Assembly: GCF_938002845.1 (NCBI RefSeq)
Contig: NZ_CALKZP010000029.1
Location: 1-32,122, forward strand
Reading direction: 5' to 3'
Source: an uncultured Campylobacter sp.
GTDB taxonomy: Bacteria > Campylobacterota > Campylobacteria > Campylobacterales > Campylobacteraceae
Length of the DNA: 32,122 nt
The position numbers and the translations under genes are program-made. This document shows, piece by piece, positions 17,303-25,728 of this stretch. Below the pieces are notes generated by a model that saw nothing but the letters and a program-made list of their open reading frames with translations, was not told where the DNA came from and ran no database searches. The first letter of the stretch is position 1; the number at the start of each line of letters is the position of its first letter.

Positions 17303-17916
17303 ATTTTATGCTTGAGCGGGTGATCTAAATTTTATCTTTTGCCGCGCGGTCGTAAAATTTGCTTTTAAATTTTAACGATCGCTCGGGTGTTTAAATTTAG
17401 CGGCTCGTCGTTCGGTATGAAATTTCGTCTTTGAAATTTCACGATCATAAGAGGCGATTTAAATTTTATGACCGCACGGCTTTAACTATCGCTTGCCGCC
17501 TGAGCTGATACATTCGCTGTTGCGCGCCCATTTTGTGCCGCTTTAAGCTCTAACGCTCGCTGCTCGGTCGTAAAATTCTGCCGCATGCCGTTAGGCTAAA
17601 ATTTCATCTTTCAAATTTAACATTCCGCGAGCGGTTTAAATTTTTACCGTCCGTCAATCATTGCGGTCGCGCCCGTCATCTCCTACAGTTGCACTCGCCG
17701 TGCCCGTCGCCTTCTGCAAAATTCTATCCGGGCGGCGCCCGCTATGAAATTTTACCCGCTGCGACTTTATAAAATTTGATTAAATTTTCCTGCGCGCCGC
17801 ATGAAATTTCCATAGCGCGAGTGTTTTATAGCAAAACAGCGTGCGTGGCGTATAATAGGGTGCGCCGATAAATCCCGCAAAAGCGCTAAATTTATCGGCG
17901 CGGTAAAAGGAGAAAA
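17303..17916. repeat. RAATTY-rich spacer (about 18 copies) with a promoter at its end
   Basis: About 18 RAATTY hexamers by eye in 614 bp, mainly TTAAATTTT and GAAATTTC contexts, separated by GC-rich stretches with many GCTCG/CGCTC words. No reading frame looks real. No clean terminator for lepA was found. Confidence 0.65.
17851..17856 (+). promoter_or_regulatory. Probable -10 box for the DUF6882-like gene
   Basis: A perfect TATAAT lies 60 nt before the ATG at 17917 and its AAAGGAG ribosome site (17906-17912). No clear -35 box. Confidence 0.5.
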
Positions 17917-18621
17917 ATGAAATTTTTAGACCGCTTAGGCGTGGATAAGAGCAGCTTTATTGATCTGTTTTCGGCGTGTTTGGGTTGCGGCGCAAGGGCG
18001 CAAGAGGCGGGTTCGAAGCTGATTGTAAAGGGCAGGCGTCGCTCTGTGGATTTTGAGCACGGTGAGATCAGTTTCTGCGATAATGCGCCGCGCGCCATTT
18101 GGTGTATCGGTAGCGAAGCAAGCGACAACCGCACGTGGCTGTGGGGGTACGAGAACATAAAACGCCTCGATGAGTGGCCACTTGCCTTTGCGCGAGATGT
18201 GCGCGACTTCGGCTTGCGGCACGGGCTAGAGGAGCTTAGCACGCCTAAGCTCGCACTAAGCGCGGAGATAAACGGCCACGCTCTAAGCGCGATTGCGTGC
18301 GGATTGTCGCAGGAACCGGTATGTTACTACCGCTGTCCGCACGCAGGTGGAGCGGTGTTTGTGGCGTTTGCGGCGGGCGAGTGTGTGAGCTCTGATGGCA
18401 CGATCAAGCTCAGCATGGATGCAAGGGGGCTCATCTCTTTGGCGTGCGATTACATAGGCGCGTTTCAGCTAAATCACGCCGTTTTATCGGGGGCGCTTTT
18501 GCTTAGAAACGGCACGAAATTTAGTGAAGCGGCGGGCAAGATCGCGGCGAATTTTAAAAAGGATGCGCTCTTTTTGTTTGATAATTTGGGGCGGCTAAGC
18601 GAGGTGAAGTTTGCCGTATAG
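17917..18621 (+). CDS. Probable DUF6882-family protein (234 aa)
   Basis: Cytoplasmic protein without signal or membrane segment. The core WCIGSEASDNRTWLWGYENI (about residues 62-81), followed by a helical stretch ending in FGLRHGLEELSTPKL, matches what I recall of DUF6882: a strand ending in W-L-W-(G/A)-(W/Y)-(D/E)-N followed by A-x-x-x-R-x-x-G. The family has no known activity that I can name. Seven Cys are present, including CLGCG near the start and CYYRCPH in the middle. These pairs could bind metal, but spacing does not match a known zinc site. The ribosome site is strong and the start clear. It is a single-gene unit, with spacers on both sides. Confidence 0.6.
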   Translation: MKFLDRLGVDKSSFIDLFSACLGCGARAQEAGSKLIVKGRRRSVDFEHGEISFCDNAPRAIWCIGSEASDNRTWLWGYENIKRLDEWPLAFARDVRDFGLRHGLEELSTPKLALSAEINGHALSAIACGLSQEPVCYYRCPHAGGAVFVAFAAGECVSSDGTIKLSMDARGLISLACDYIGAFQLNHAVLSGALLLRNGTKFSEAAGKIAANFKKDALFLFDNLGRLSEVKFAV

Positions 18622-18835
18622 AGCTGCAAATCTCGCGCCGTGCATTCTGGGGCTTTAAAATTTACGCCGTGAAATTCTGCTTCGTAAATTTTATATCTTA
18701 AAATTTTCAGCCTTAGAATTTTGCTCGGTAAAATTTAGATCGCAAAATTCCGTCGAGTGAAATTCCTCTTAAAATTTTGCGTCGTAAAATTCTGCTACTC
18801 TATCCGCGCTCAAGCCTTTAAATTTTAAACCAAAA
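18622..18835. repeat. RAATTY-dense convergent spacer (about 11 copies in 214 bp)
   Basis: The densest block, with one hexamer about every 19 bp, in contexts such as GTAAAATTCTG, GAAATTCC and AAAATTTTGC. It separates the convergent DUF6882-like gene and the membrane-protein gene. No T-tailed hairpin was found. Confidence 0.7.
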
Positions 18836-19579
18836 TCAGCCGCCGTCGATGTCGAAGTCAAGATGCTCTTTGAAGTAGGCACGCAGCCTGCGGCGGTCGT
18901 TGCGACCGGGCGTGATCGCAAACCACAGCACGCGGTCGTTCAGAGCTTTGCCGCGGATCAGCACGGTGTCGCGCAGCAAGATGTCGTGAAAGTCGCCGTT
19001 TAGCCGCCACGACGAAAGCGCCTTGGCGAAGATAAAGATCACGACGCCCACGACCATTATCACGAATGCCATCCCCACGCGCTCGCTCATGGCGATACCG
19101 ACTAGCCACAGCACGATGATCGATCCGATTCCAAATGTGAAGAACTGCTCGCATTTTACGTAGCGGGAGTGGCTAAGCGCCGTGTAGCCGGTGCAGGTGC
19201 GCAAAAAGCCTGGCGTGAGCCTAACGTAGTCGATATTAAAGAGCAGAATTTCGCTCTTGCGCTCGTTTGAGACGAAGGTGATCGCATGGTCGCTAAATTT
19301 AAACAGCCCGCCGCCGTCGCGTCCTTGATACCAAGCTACGCCCGCGATCAAAAGCCCCAAAATCCCGCCTCCGCCGCGACCGCGTCCGTTGCCTAAAAAA
19401 ATTTCATCTAAATCAAGCCCGGCCGACACGCCGTAAAAAAATATAAAGACCATCATCGCAATGACGAAGATCACGATGAAGGAGTTGTCGTTTTTGACGC
19501 TAAATCCGCCTGCGCTCGTGGTTCGTGCGCTGCGGTTGCGAAGGGCGGCTTTGTAGTCTTTGGTGCTAAAAGTAGGCAT
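18836..19579 (-). CDS. Unrecognised membrane protein (247 aa)
   Basis: The ATG at 19579 (MPTFSTKDYKAALRNRSA) is preceded by AAGGAGG at 4 nt, so it is preferred over an upstream in-frame ATG at 19618. A basic N-terminal segment of about 25 residues precedes a strong helix (SFIVIFVIAMMVFIFFYGVS). A Gly/Arg-rich loop (GNGRGRGGGGILGLLI) leads into a weaker helix. After a soluble domain come two adjacent helices (FTFGIGSIIVLWLVGIAM and VGMAFVIMVVGVVIFIFAKA). The soluble parts between and after the helices look like PH-like beta sheets with few conserved residues. I do not recognise the family. It is isolated, with about 860 bp to prs upstream. Confidence 0.7.
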   Translation of the reverse strand: MPTFSTKDYKAALRNRSARTTSAGGFSVKNDNSFIVIFVIAMMVFIFFYGVSAGLDLDEIFLGNGRGRGGGGILGLLIAGVAWYQGRDGGGLFKFSDHAITFVSNERKSEILLFNIDYVRLTPGFLRTCTGYTALSHSRYVKCEQFFTFGIGSIIVLWLVGIAMSERVGMAFVIMVVGVVIFIFAKALSSWRLNGDFHDILLRDTVLIRGKALNDRVLWFAITPGRNDRRRLRAYFKEHLDFDIDGG

Positions 19580-19583
19580 AAAG

Positions 19584-19590
19584 CCTCCTT
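19584..19590 (-). promoter_or_regulatory. Ribosome binding site that sets the membrane-protein start
   Basis: AAGGAGG on the reverse strand, 4 nt from the ATG at 19579. The earlier ATG at 19618 has no such site and would add 13 basic residues. Confidence 0.75.
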
Positions 19591-19618
19591 TCTTTCGGGC
19601 TTGCAAGACTCTTTGCAC

Positions 19619-20436
19619 GCTTTTAAAGCCCGTTTAAAACGGTGGAATTTTATAAAATTTCAGATCAAATTCGGATTAAATTTCAAATTTGAATAGGCTT
19701 TAGAATTTAAATGGGTTTCAAATTTAAAGGATTGAAATTTAGCCGACGAACTTAATATCACAATAAAGCACTACAGAGGCTTTGCGGGCGAAGATACTCC
19801 GTTAAGAACGGTGAACGCTTGGGAAATACGGCATTTCGAGCCTTGCAATGCTCTAAAATATAAAGAAATTTCGACGATAAATTTAAAATGGTAATCGGCG
19901 GGTGCATTCTTGCTGGTGCGTGCTGCGGATTTCGCGGCGAAATTTAAAAACGCGGTTTTACGATTTAGCGGGTGCGAGTTTTACAGAAGCTCGGCCACAC
20001 AAGACAGATGGCGAATGCGCGGCAATTATCATAAATTTAAAGCGTAGCGGCGCTGCGCGATCTCATCAAATATGCAGAAAATTTTACGGCAAATTTAAAA
20101 CGCAGTTTTTCGGAGTTAGTGCGGCGGATTAAAATGCGACTTACAGCGGTTGGTGCGGCAAATTTGCTCTGTAGTTGCAGTTAAATTTTCCGCCACGCGG
20201 AGTAAACGTCATGCATAAATTAAATTTGTCGCGTAGAAGCTAAATTTCGCGTCGCAGTTAAATATCTCTGTTCGCAATAGTCAAATCACAGCGAGCTCAA
20301 ATGCTGTAAATTTAGAGCTCGCGGGCGTAAGCGCTTGACTTGCGGCTGAGCCGAGATCTTTTATTATAAGATGCCTATTGTTCGCATTCCTGCGGCTGTT
20401 TAAAACAAACCGCGCCACGCTTTAAATTTTAAAATT
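19619..20436. repeat. RAATTY-rich spacer (about 21 copies) with a possible gene remnant
   Basis: About 21 RAATTY hexamers by eye in 818 bp, clustered at 19640-19740 and again through 20020-20430. A 51-codon open stretch at 19733-19893 (+) reads ADELNITIKHYRGFAG and onwards to a TAA, with balanced composition but no start codon. It may be the 3' remnant of a lost gene. A 76-codon frame at 19902-20132 has Cys/Arg-rich composition and no ribosome site, and is probably chance. Confidence 0.5.
20291..20322. repeat. 8-bp inverted repeat downstream of prs
   Basis: GCGAGCTC (20291-20298) and GAGCTCGC (20315-20322) form a perfect GC-rich stem around a 16-nt loop. No T run follows on either strand. 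It lies about 115 nt beyond the prs stop and could still end or stabilise that transcript. Confidence 0.35.
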
Positions 20437-21366
20437 TTATTTGAATAAGCTATTTACGCTCTCGTCGTGATATACGCGCCTGATGACCTCGCCGAAGAGC
20501 GGAGCGACGCTGATTACCTTGATGCGGTCGCTTTCCTGCTTTAGCGGGATCGTGTCGGTCACGACGAGGCCATCCAGCGCGCCGCTTTCGATGCGCTCAT
20601 ATGCCGGGCCGCTTAGCACGGCGTGCGTGCAAAACGCGCTGACGCTCTTCGCGCCCTGTTCCTTAAACGCGCCCGCGGCCTTGACGATAGTGCCCGCGGT
20701 ATCGATCATATCGTCGATTAGGATCACGTCCTTGCCTGCGACGTCGCCGATGATGTTCATCACCTCGCTTTTGTTCGCCTCCTCGCGGCGCTTATCGACG
20801 ATGACGAGATCGAGCGAGAGCTTTTTGGCAAAGCTTCTGGCGCGCGCGACACCGCCCACGTCGGGGCTGGCAATGATCGGATTTTTTAAATTTTTCTCTT
20901 TCAGGTAGTCTAAAAATATCAGCGAGCCGTAGAGGTTATCGACGGGCACGTCGAAAAAGCCCTGTATCTGCCCCGCGTGCAGATCCATCGTGACGACGCG
21001 GTCGATTCCCGCCGTCTGCATCATATTTGCCACGAGCTTCGCGCTGATCGGCACGCGCGGGGCTGCTTTGCGGTCTTGGCGAGCGTAGCCGAAGTAGGGC
21101 ACTACCGCCGTGATCGAGTTCGCGCTGGAGCGCTTCAGCGCGTCGGTTAGGATCAGAAGCTCCATCAGATTGGAGTTTGCGGGCGCGCATGTGGGTTGGA
21201 TGACGAAGACGTCCTTGCCGCGCACGCTCTCGCCGATCTGGACGCTGATTTCGCCGTCGCTGAAGGTTTTGATCGCGCACTCGCTAAGCGGCAGCGAGAG
21301 ATATTTGGAGATTTTTTTGGCAAATTCGGGATTTGCGGTGCCGGAGAAAATTTTATATCCGCGCAT
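20437..21366 (-). CDS. prs: Ribose-phosphate pyrophosphokinase (PRPP synthetase)
   Basis: Makes 5-phosphoribosyl 1-pyrophosphate from ribose 5-phosphate and ATP, the precursor for purines, pyrimidines, histidine, tryptophan and NAD. The protein is 309 aa, within the usual 309-320. Visible motifs: FSDGEI (35-40), the RQDRK ATP-binding/flexible segment (96-100), metal ligand His130 in MDLHAGQIQGFFD, catalytic-loop KRR (192-194), and the PRPP loop VILIDDMIDTAGT (214-226). This is a class I bacterial enzyme. The start ATG is preceded by a modest AAAGG. It is on the same strand as dnaX but 764 bp apart, so it is transcribed separately. Confidence 0.97.
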   Translation of the reverse strand: MRGYKIFSGTANPEFAKKISKYLSLPLSECAIKTFSDGEISVQIGESVRGKDVFVIQPTCAPANSNLMELLILTDALKRSSANSITAVVPYFGYARQDRKAAPRVPISAKLVANMMQTAGIDRVVTMDLHAGQIQGFFDVPVDNLYGSLIFLDYLKEKNLKNPIIASPDVGGVARARSFAKKLSLDLVIVDKRREEANKSEVMNIIGDVAGKDVILIDDMIDTAGTIVKAAGAFKEQGAKSVSAFCTHAVLSGPAYERIESGALDGLVVTDTIPLKQESDRIKVISVAPLFGEVIRRVYHDESVNSLFK

Positions 21367-21397
21367 TTTGATGACCTTTGGATTGAAATTTGTTCGA

Positions 21398-21403
21398 ATT
21401 CTA
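21398..21403 (-). promoter_or_regulatory. Possible -10 box for prs
   Basis: The reverse strand reads TGTAGAAT, with TAGAAT 31 nt before the prs ATG. The box itself overlaps a GAATTC hexamer. No -35 box is obvious. Confidence 0.35.
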
Positions 21404-21418
21404 CACCAAAAGCGCTAA

Positions 21419-22130
21419 ATTTTAGCTAATTCGCCCGCCGCGCTCGCGTAAAATTCATAAGCGCGCATCGCGAACCGCAGCCAGTTTGCGAGATAAATTT
21501 TTAAAATTTCAGGGCGCCTCGGTTCGCCGCGGTTTTATTCTGGCGAAATTTGGCTTTGACTTACGGCGCCCGCGAGCGATCGGCGCCCGCGTTTTTGTAC
21601 GAGCAGCCGCGCAGATTGCGGGCAAAATCGTATCGCAAAGTTTTATGAAAGTTTAAGAGAGCGCATCAAAACGAGGGCGCGGTATGGCTAAAGTCGTATT
21701 GCGTAGGCGTCGATGAGCGCGGAATTTTATATTTGCAATACAGACGCGCAAAATTTTATTTTTAGAGCTGCAGAGAGCGCGCGTAAATTTAGATTTTGAG
21801 CTCGCACGGGACAGACTGCGCGGATACCTGCGGCGCGCTAAATTTAGACTGTCGCGGCGTATGAATTTTTAGATCGCCAGCGCGGTTAAATTTAAAGCGC
21901 GCTTTGACGATCAAATTTAAAGCTCGGCTTTTAAAACCTGTCCGCGCGCCGCGAAATTTTAAAATTTATCGCGCGACTTTGGTCTGTCACGTAAATTTAG
22001 ACACCGCCCTTGCGCGCTTAAATTTTAAAATCGCGCAGGCTAGCTTCGTCGCGTAAATTTCGATATCGTTTTTACTTGCTTAAATTTTAAAATGGCGCGG
22101 CGCGGAGATAAATTTAATCCGCAGTGAGCG
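21419..22130. repeat. RAATTY-rich spacer between dnaX and prs (about 19 copies)
   Basis: About 19 RAATTY hexamers in 712 bp by eye, in contexts such as GTAAATTTAG and TTAAATTTTAAAAT, alternating with GC-rich words (GCGCG, CGCGC). No reading frame looks like a gene. The first 80 bp before prs hold its likely promoter. Confidence 0.65.
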
Positions 22131-24431
22131 CTATTCTGTGATTTTGGTGGGCTCGCCGAATAGCCTATTTATCTCGGAGATCAAAATTTCCTTGCCGTCC
22201 TGCGCGCCGTTTGCGAGCTCGGCGAGGCCTGCCTTGGCGGCGTGCACGCTCTTACTCGTATCGCGGGGCTTTACGGCGTAGTTTTGCGGATCGGTAGATC
22301 TTAACAGATCATCCTTCCCTCCGTCGTCATCTCCTGCAGAAATTTCGGAATTTTGCAGCTTGGAATTTGAAGCGGAATTTTGCGAATTGGAATTCGTCGC
22401 GGAATTTCGCTGTGCAGAATTTTGCATCGTAGAATTTTTCGAATTTTGCTGCTCGGAATTTCTTGCCGCATCAGTTTGCAATTTTGCGGCTTGCGCCTCA
22501 TCTGCGGCGGAATTTATTTGCAGTGCACAGCTCTGCTCGCTCTCTTGCACGCCGGTTAAATTCCTATGATCTTGCTCGCCCGTTTGCGTAGATTCGGGAT
22601 CTTCTTGCACGCTGCTAAGGGCGGAGCTTTCAGTAAAATTTTGTGCCGTGGGATTTGCAGGGCTTTGTGAGGTCGAATTTCTCGGGCGCGCAGTATCGGC
22701 GCCGGATTCGAAAGCCGCGCCTTGCGTAGAATTCTTGCTTTGCGTAGCGGTTGCGCCACGTGCGGAATTCTGATCGCGCTCGCTTTGGGCGGGATCATCG
22801 CCGTTTTGCAACGTGCCTTGCTCGATCTTGATGGCCGCGCTCTCGCCGAAAAGTGATTTTAGCACGCTATTTATCGCTCGCGAGCCCTTGCGCAGATACT
22901 CTCTGTCCTGTCCCTGCGCGCGCGAGAGCAGATACAGCGTGCCGCGCTCGAACTTTAAAAATTCCACGCACTTGCTAAATTTCTCGCCTAGATCGTAATC
23001 GCGGTCGTAAATTTTGGCTAAAAAATTCTCGTAAATTTCATTTTGAGCGCTCGTTTTGACGGACGGGCTAGAATTTTGAGCCTGCGCCGCCGCACCGCCT
23101 GCGCCCGGTTTGATCTCGCCGCCTGCGTCAGGGCTTTGTTTCGCTGCACCGCCGGCACCGAAGTTTTGCGCCGAGTTTACGGGACGTTTTGCGCTTGCCG
23201 TGAAGCTAGGCACGCCGCTTGTCGCGCTACCCTGGTCGCTCGGTGCAAAAGTCGCGCCGTCCGGCTCGCTATTTGGCGCAAAAGTCGCGCTTTGGTTGGA
23301 ATTTGACCTAAAATTCGGCGCAGAGCTTTGCGCGTTAAAATTAGGCGCCGAAGCAGAAGGATAGCCCTCGCCTTGATCCAGGGATCTTCCGATCTCGATA
23401 AGCTCGTCGATCTCGCGCAGATTGACCGCCTCCATCATCATAAAAATCATCATAGAAATTGCGTAAGTGTTATCCGGGCTGATGGCGAGCATGCTCTTAG
23501 CGCCCGCTAAAATGCGGAAAAACCGCTCATACATCAGCAGGCTAAATTTCGCGTCGCGGCGCAGGAATTTATCCTTTAAATTTGCGATCATCTCGTCGAT
23601 TATCGTCTCGGCGTTGTAGTTTTCGACCTCTTTGATGATCTCGATCGCGCCCGCGCGGTCCTGGCGCAGCACGACGTCTAAAATTTCGCCAATTTTAGTG
23701 GGATCGAGCAGGCCAAGCATATCGGCGATCGCGCGCTGCGTGATGCCTTCGCGGCTAAAGATAATCGCCTGATCTAGGAGAGTGAGCGTGTCTCGTAGAG
23801 AGCCTGAGCCGCTGCGCGCTAGAATTTCGAGCGCACCCTCTTCGTAAGCGATGTTTTCGGTTTTTAAAATTTGCTCTAGGTGCGCTACGACGGCGCTTTT
23901 AGCGATCGGCTTAAAGCGAAAGTGCTGCGTGCGCGATAGCACCGTGACGGGAAGCTTGAGCGGATCGGTAGTCGCAAGGATAAATTTTACGTAGCTAGGC
24001 GGCTCCTCAAGCGTCTTTAAAAGCGCGTTGGAGGCCTCTTTGGTGAGCATATGCACCTCGTCGATGATGAAAATTTTAAAGCGCGCGCTTGCGGGATGAT
24101 ACTTCGTCTGCTCGATGAGCTCGCGGATATCGTCGATCTTGCGGTGGCTGGCGGCATCCATCTCGATGATGTCGATGTGGCGCCCCTCATTTGCCATTAC
24201 GCAGTTATCGCAGATCTCGCACGGCTTGCCGGTAGGGCCTTTATCACATAAAAGCGCTTTGGCAAAAATCCTAGCCGTCGAGGTTTTGCCGCTGCCGCGA
24301 AGTCCGCTGAAAAGATATGCGTGGCTCAGCCTGCCCGAATCCAGCGCGTGTGCGAGGCTTTTGGCGACGGCATCTTGACCGATGAGCTGCTCGAAGCTTT
24401 TGGGTCTATATTTTAAAGCGAGTGCTTGCAA
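22131..24431 (-). CDS. dnaX: DNA polymerase III subunit gamma/tau, with very long linkers
   Basis: Clamp-loader ATPase that loads the sliding clamp at the replication fork. Starting at TTG 24431 (MQALALKYRPKSFEQLIGQ) gives 766 aa; AAGGAG lies 5 nt upstream. An in-frame ATG at 24461 would read through that ribosome site. The AAA+ module has Walker A GLRGSGKT (about 43-50), a four-Cys zinc module (Cys62, 71, 74, 77), DEVH (124-127) and GSLRDTLTLLDQ. Helical domain III ends near 350. Then comes a long Ala/Ser/Asn/Gly-rich linker, a conserved block (YENFLAKIYDRDYDLGEKFS, about 467-540), and a second linker of nearly 190 residues with runs of Asn-Ser, ending in EINRLFGEPTKI. The linkers make it clearly longer than the roughly 500-600 aa I expect for the genus. 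No A-rich slippery site for a gamma form was seen. Confidence 0.95.
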   Translation of the reverse strand: MQALALKYRPKSFEQLIGQDAVAKSLAHALDSGRLSHAYLFSGLRGSGKTSTARIFAKALLCDKGPTGKPCEICDNCVMANEGRHIDIIEMDAASHRKIDDIRELIEQTKYHPASARFKIFIIDEVHMLTKEASNALLKTLEEPPSYVKFILATTDPLKLPVTVLSRTQHFRFKPIAKSAVVAHLEQILKTENIAYEEGALEILARSGSGSLRDTLTLLDQAIIFSREGITQRAIADMLGLLDPTKIGEILDVVLRQDRAGAIEIIKEVENYNAETIIDEMIANLKDKFLRRDAKFSLLMYERFFRILAGAKSMLAISPDNTYAISMMIFMMMEAVNLREIDELIEIGRSLDQGEGYPSASAPNFNAQSSAPNFRSNSNQSATFAPNSEPDGATFAPSDQGSATSGVPSFTASAKRPVNSAQNFGAGGAAKQSPDAGGEIKPGAGGAAAQAQNSSPSVKTSAQNEIYENFLAKIYDRDYDLGEKFSKCVEFLKFERGTLYLLSRAQGQDREYLRKGSRAINSVLKSLFGESAAIKIEQGTLQNGDDPAQSERDQNSARGATATQSKNSTQGAAFESGADTARPRNSTSQSPANPTAQNFTESSALSSVQEDPESTQTGEQDHRNLTGVQESEQSCALQINSAADEAQAAKLQTDAARNSEQQNSKNSTMQNSAQRNSATNSNSQNSASNSKLQNSEISAGDDDGGKDDLLRSTDPQNYAVKPRDTSKSVHAAKAGLAELANGAQDGKEILISEINRLFGEPTKITE

Positions 24432-24436
24432 AATTT

Positions 24437-24442
24437 CTCCTT
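24437..24442 (-). promoter_or_regulatory. Ribosome binding site supporting the dnaX TTG start
   Basis: AAGGAG on the reverse strand, 5 nt before the TTG at 24431. The alternative ATG at 24461 has no ribosome site. Confidence 0.75.
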
Positions 24443-24452
24443 TGATCTTGCA

Positions 24453-24458
24453 ATGATA
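24453..24458 (-). promoter_or_regulatory. Possible -10 box for dnaX
   Basis: The reverse strand reads TGTATCAT after a T run. TATCAT lies 21 nt before the TTG start, giving a leader of roughly 15 nt. It shares the 92-bp divergent region with the YajG-like gene. Weak prediction. Confidence 0.3.
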
Positions 24459-24486
24459 CAAAAAAATCTATAAATTTTAAATTTAG

Positions 24487-24495
24487 TGCTACAAT
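24487..24495 (+). promoter_or_regulatory. Extended -10 promoter for the YajG-like gene
   Basis: TGCTACAAT fits the extended -10 pattern TGnTAnAAT and lies 28 nt before the ATG at 24524. It probably drives the lipoprotein and comF. Confidence 0.55.
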
Positions 24496-24523
24496 GCGCC
24501 CGAATTTCAGAAAAAGGATCAAA

Positions 24524-25072
24524 ATGAAAAAATTTTTAATCGGCGTATTTGCGCTATTTTTTGTCGCCTGCTCGCAAACCAGCAGCGTCATCAGCTTAAA
24601 TCCGTATCTTTCTAAGGCCGATCAGACCGTAAGCGGCAAGTCCGTAAATATCAACGCGATCAACGATCAGCGCGAAAATCAGATGGTAATCGCCGTCATC
24701 AACGATAACGACGGCAAGCTAGTAGATGAGGTGCTTTTAAAAAACAATCTCTCGGCGTGGTTCGACAAGGCTTTGCGCGCGGAGCTTGAGGCTCGCGGCG
24801 TAAGGATCGATCCTGCAAGCCCGAATATCGTAACCGTAAATATCAGAAGTATCTCGGCGGCGATCAACGGCTACTCAAAGGAAAATATGAGCGCAAGAGG
24901 CGAGATCGCGATTTCTATCGTGCAGGGCAACAAAACTACGACCAAGCGCGTTTCGCAGGATCAGAGCCAATTTACCGCGCTTCGTACGGCTAGATCGCTT
25001 AATCCTTTCGTGCAAAGCTTGCTTGGCGACATCGTCAAAAAATCCGCCGATCAAATCATCTTGACGCTTTAG
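24524..25072 (+). CDS. YajG-family lipoprotein (possibly the MapA counterpart)
   Basis: The protein is 182 aa. The start at 24524 is chosen because AAAGGA (24513-24518) precedes it and it begins a clean lipoprotein signal, MKKFLIGVFALFFVAC, with the lipidated Cys at residue 16; an upstream in-frame ATG at 24494 would bury that signal. The mature part (SLNPYLSKADQTVSGKSVNI, then Val-Ala-rich strands and a C-terminal helix ending SADQIILTL) fits the YajG lipoprotein family, an outer-membrane lipoprotein of unknown role. From memory, C. jejuni has the lipoprotein gene mapA between lepA and a ComF-like gene next to gyrA; the position here matches, but I cannot confirm orthology. The comF ATG abuts its stop (TAGATG). 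Confidence 0.75.
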   Translation: MKKFLIGVFALFFVACSQTSSVISLNPYLSKADQTVSGKSVNINAINDQRENQMVIAVINDNDGKLVDEVLLKNNLSAWFDKALRAELEARGVRIDPASPNIVTVNIRSISAAINGYSKENMSARGEIAISIVQGNKTTTKRVSQDQSQFTALRTARSLNPFVQSLLGDIVKKSADQIILTL

Positions 25073-25690
25073 ATGCGCTGCGTAAATTGCGGCGCGTTTA
25101 GCCTGCGCACGATCTGCGCCGCCTGCGCCGCAAATTTAGCCGAATGCCGCCTAGGTATGCGGCAGGTGGAGGGCTTTAGCGTATTTTATTACTACGGTTA
25201 CTCCGAAATTCGAGAGCTTATACTTTCTAAACATCACGAATACGGCGCTGCGGTGCTTGCGCGCATAGCTTCTTTAAGCCTAGCGAAATTCCCGCTTCAT
25301 CTGCAGCGCGAAATTTCTGCAAATCCGCAAAACTACGAAGCGTTTAAAACGGACGGAATTTTTAAATTTAACGCCGTGCCACTGGATGATGACGCTCGCA
25401 GCGGCTATTCGCACACGGCGATCTTAGCTCGCGCGCTAAAAAGCGAACTGATTGAGCCGAAATTTCACTGCCTGCGCGCGCAAAATCGCGTCAAATACAC
25501 GGGGCAGAGTTTGGAATTTCGCCTAAAACACAAGCGAAATTTTAAAATTTTAACCCCGCCGCAATTCCCCGTGATCCTAGTAGACGACATCATCACCTCG
25601 GGTCTTAGCATGCTGCAAGCGCGCGAGAGCTTGATCGATGGCGGCTTTATGCCCGTGTGCGGCTTGGTTTTAGCTAATGCAAAAGAATAA
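25073..25690 (+). CDS. comF: ComF-family phosphoribosyltransferase-like competence protein
   Basis: The protein is 205 aa. The N-terminus carries a four-Cys zinc motif (Cys3, Cys6, Cys15, Cys18), and the C-terminal part is a type I phosphoribosyltransferase fold with the PRPP loop VILVDDIITSGLS (167-179). This pairing defines the ComF family, cytoplasmic proteins needed for natural transformation in several bacteria. From memory, the C. jejuni gene just before gyrA (ctsW) is of this type and is required for transformation; the location here agrees. It starts directly at the stop of the lipoprotein gene, without its own strong ribosome site, so translation is probably coupled. Its 3' end runs almost into the gyrA promoter. 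Confidence 0.88.
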   Translation: MRCVNCGAFSLRTICAACAANLAECRLGMRQVEGFSVFYYYGYSEIRELILSKHHEYGAAVLARIASLSLAKFPLHLQREISANPQNYEAFKTDGIFKFNAVPLDDDARSGYSHTAILARALKSELIEPKFHCLRAQNRVKYTGQSLEFRLKHKRNFKILTPPQFPVILVDDIITSGLSMLQARESLIDGGFMPVCGLVLANAKE

Positions 25691-25695
25691 TTCGC

Positions 25696-25701
25696 TATAA
25701 T
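25696..25701 (+). promoter_or_regulatory. Probable -10 box for gyrA-asd
   Basis: A perfect TATAAT lies 6 nt after the comF stop and 27 nt before the gyrA ATG at 25729. The ribosome site AAAAGGA (25717-25723) follows. No clear -35 box. Confidence 0.6.
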
Positions 25702-25728
25702 CGCGCTTTAAAATTTAAAAGGATATTT

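Noticed and set aside
19902..20132. A 76-codon forward frame
   Set aside because: No ribosome site, Cys/Arg-rich composition typical of chance frames, and it spans RAATTY words like the rest of the spacer.
20483..20908. Long forward frames opposite prs, lon, dnaX and gyrA
   Set aside because: They are antisense shadows of strongly conserved genes and have no ribosome sites or recognisable motifs.
21390..21405. tRNA T-loop-like word GTTCGAATTC
   Set aside because: No matching acceptor stem, anticodon arm or CCA end; it overlaps the likely prs promoter.
22347..22760. CRISPR-like or tandem repeat array in the dnaX region
   Set aside because: Spacing is irregular, only six to eight bases recur, and the stretch is a continuous reading frame of DnaX.
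24432..24461. dnaX starting at the ATG at 24461
   Set aside because: The added residues are translated from the ribosome site itself, and DnaX proteins begin near QALALKYRP; the TTG at 24431 is better placed.
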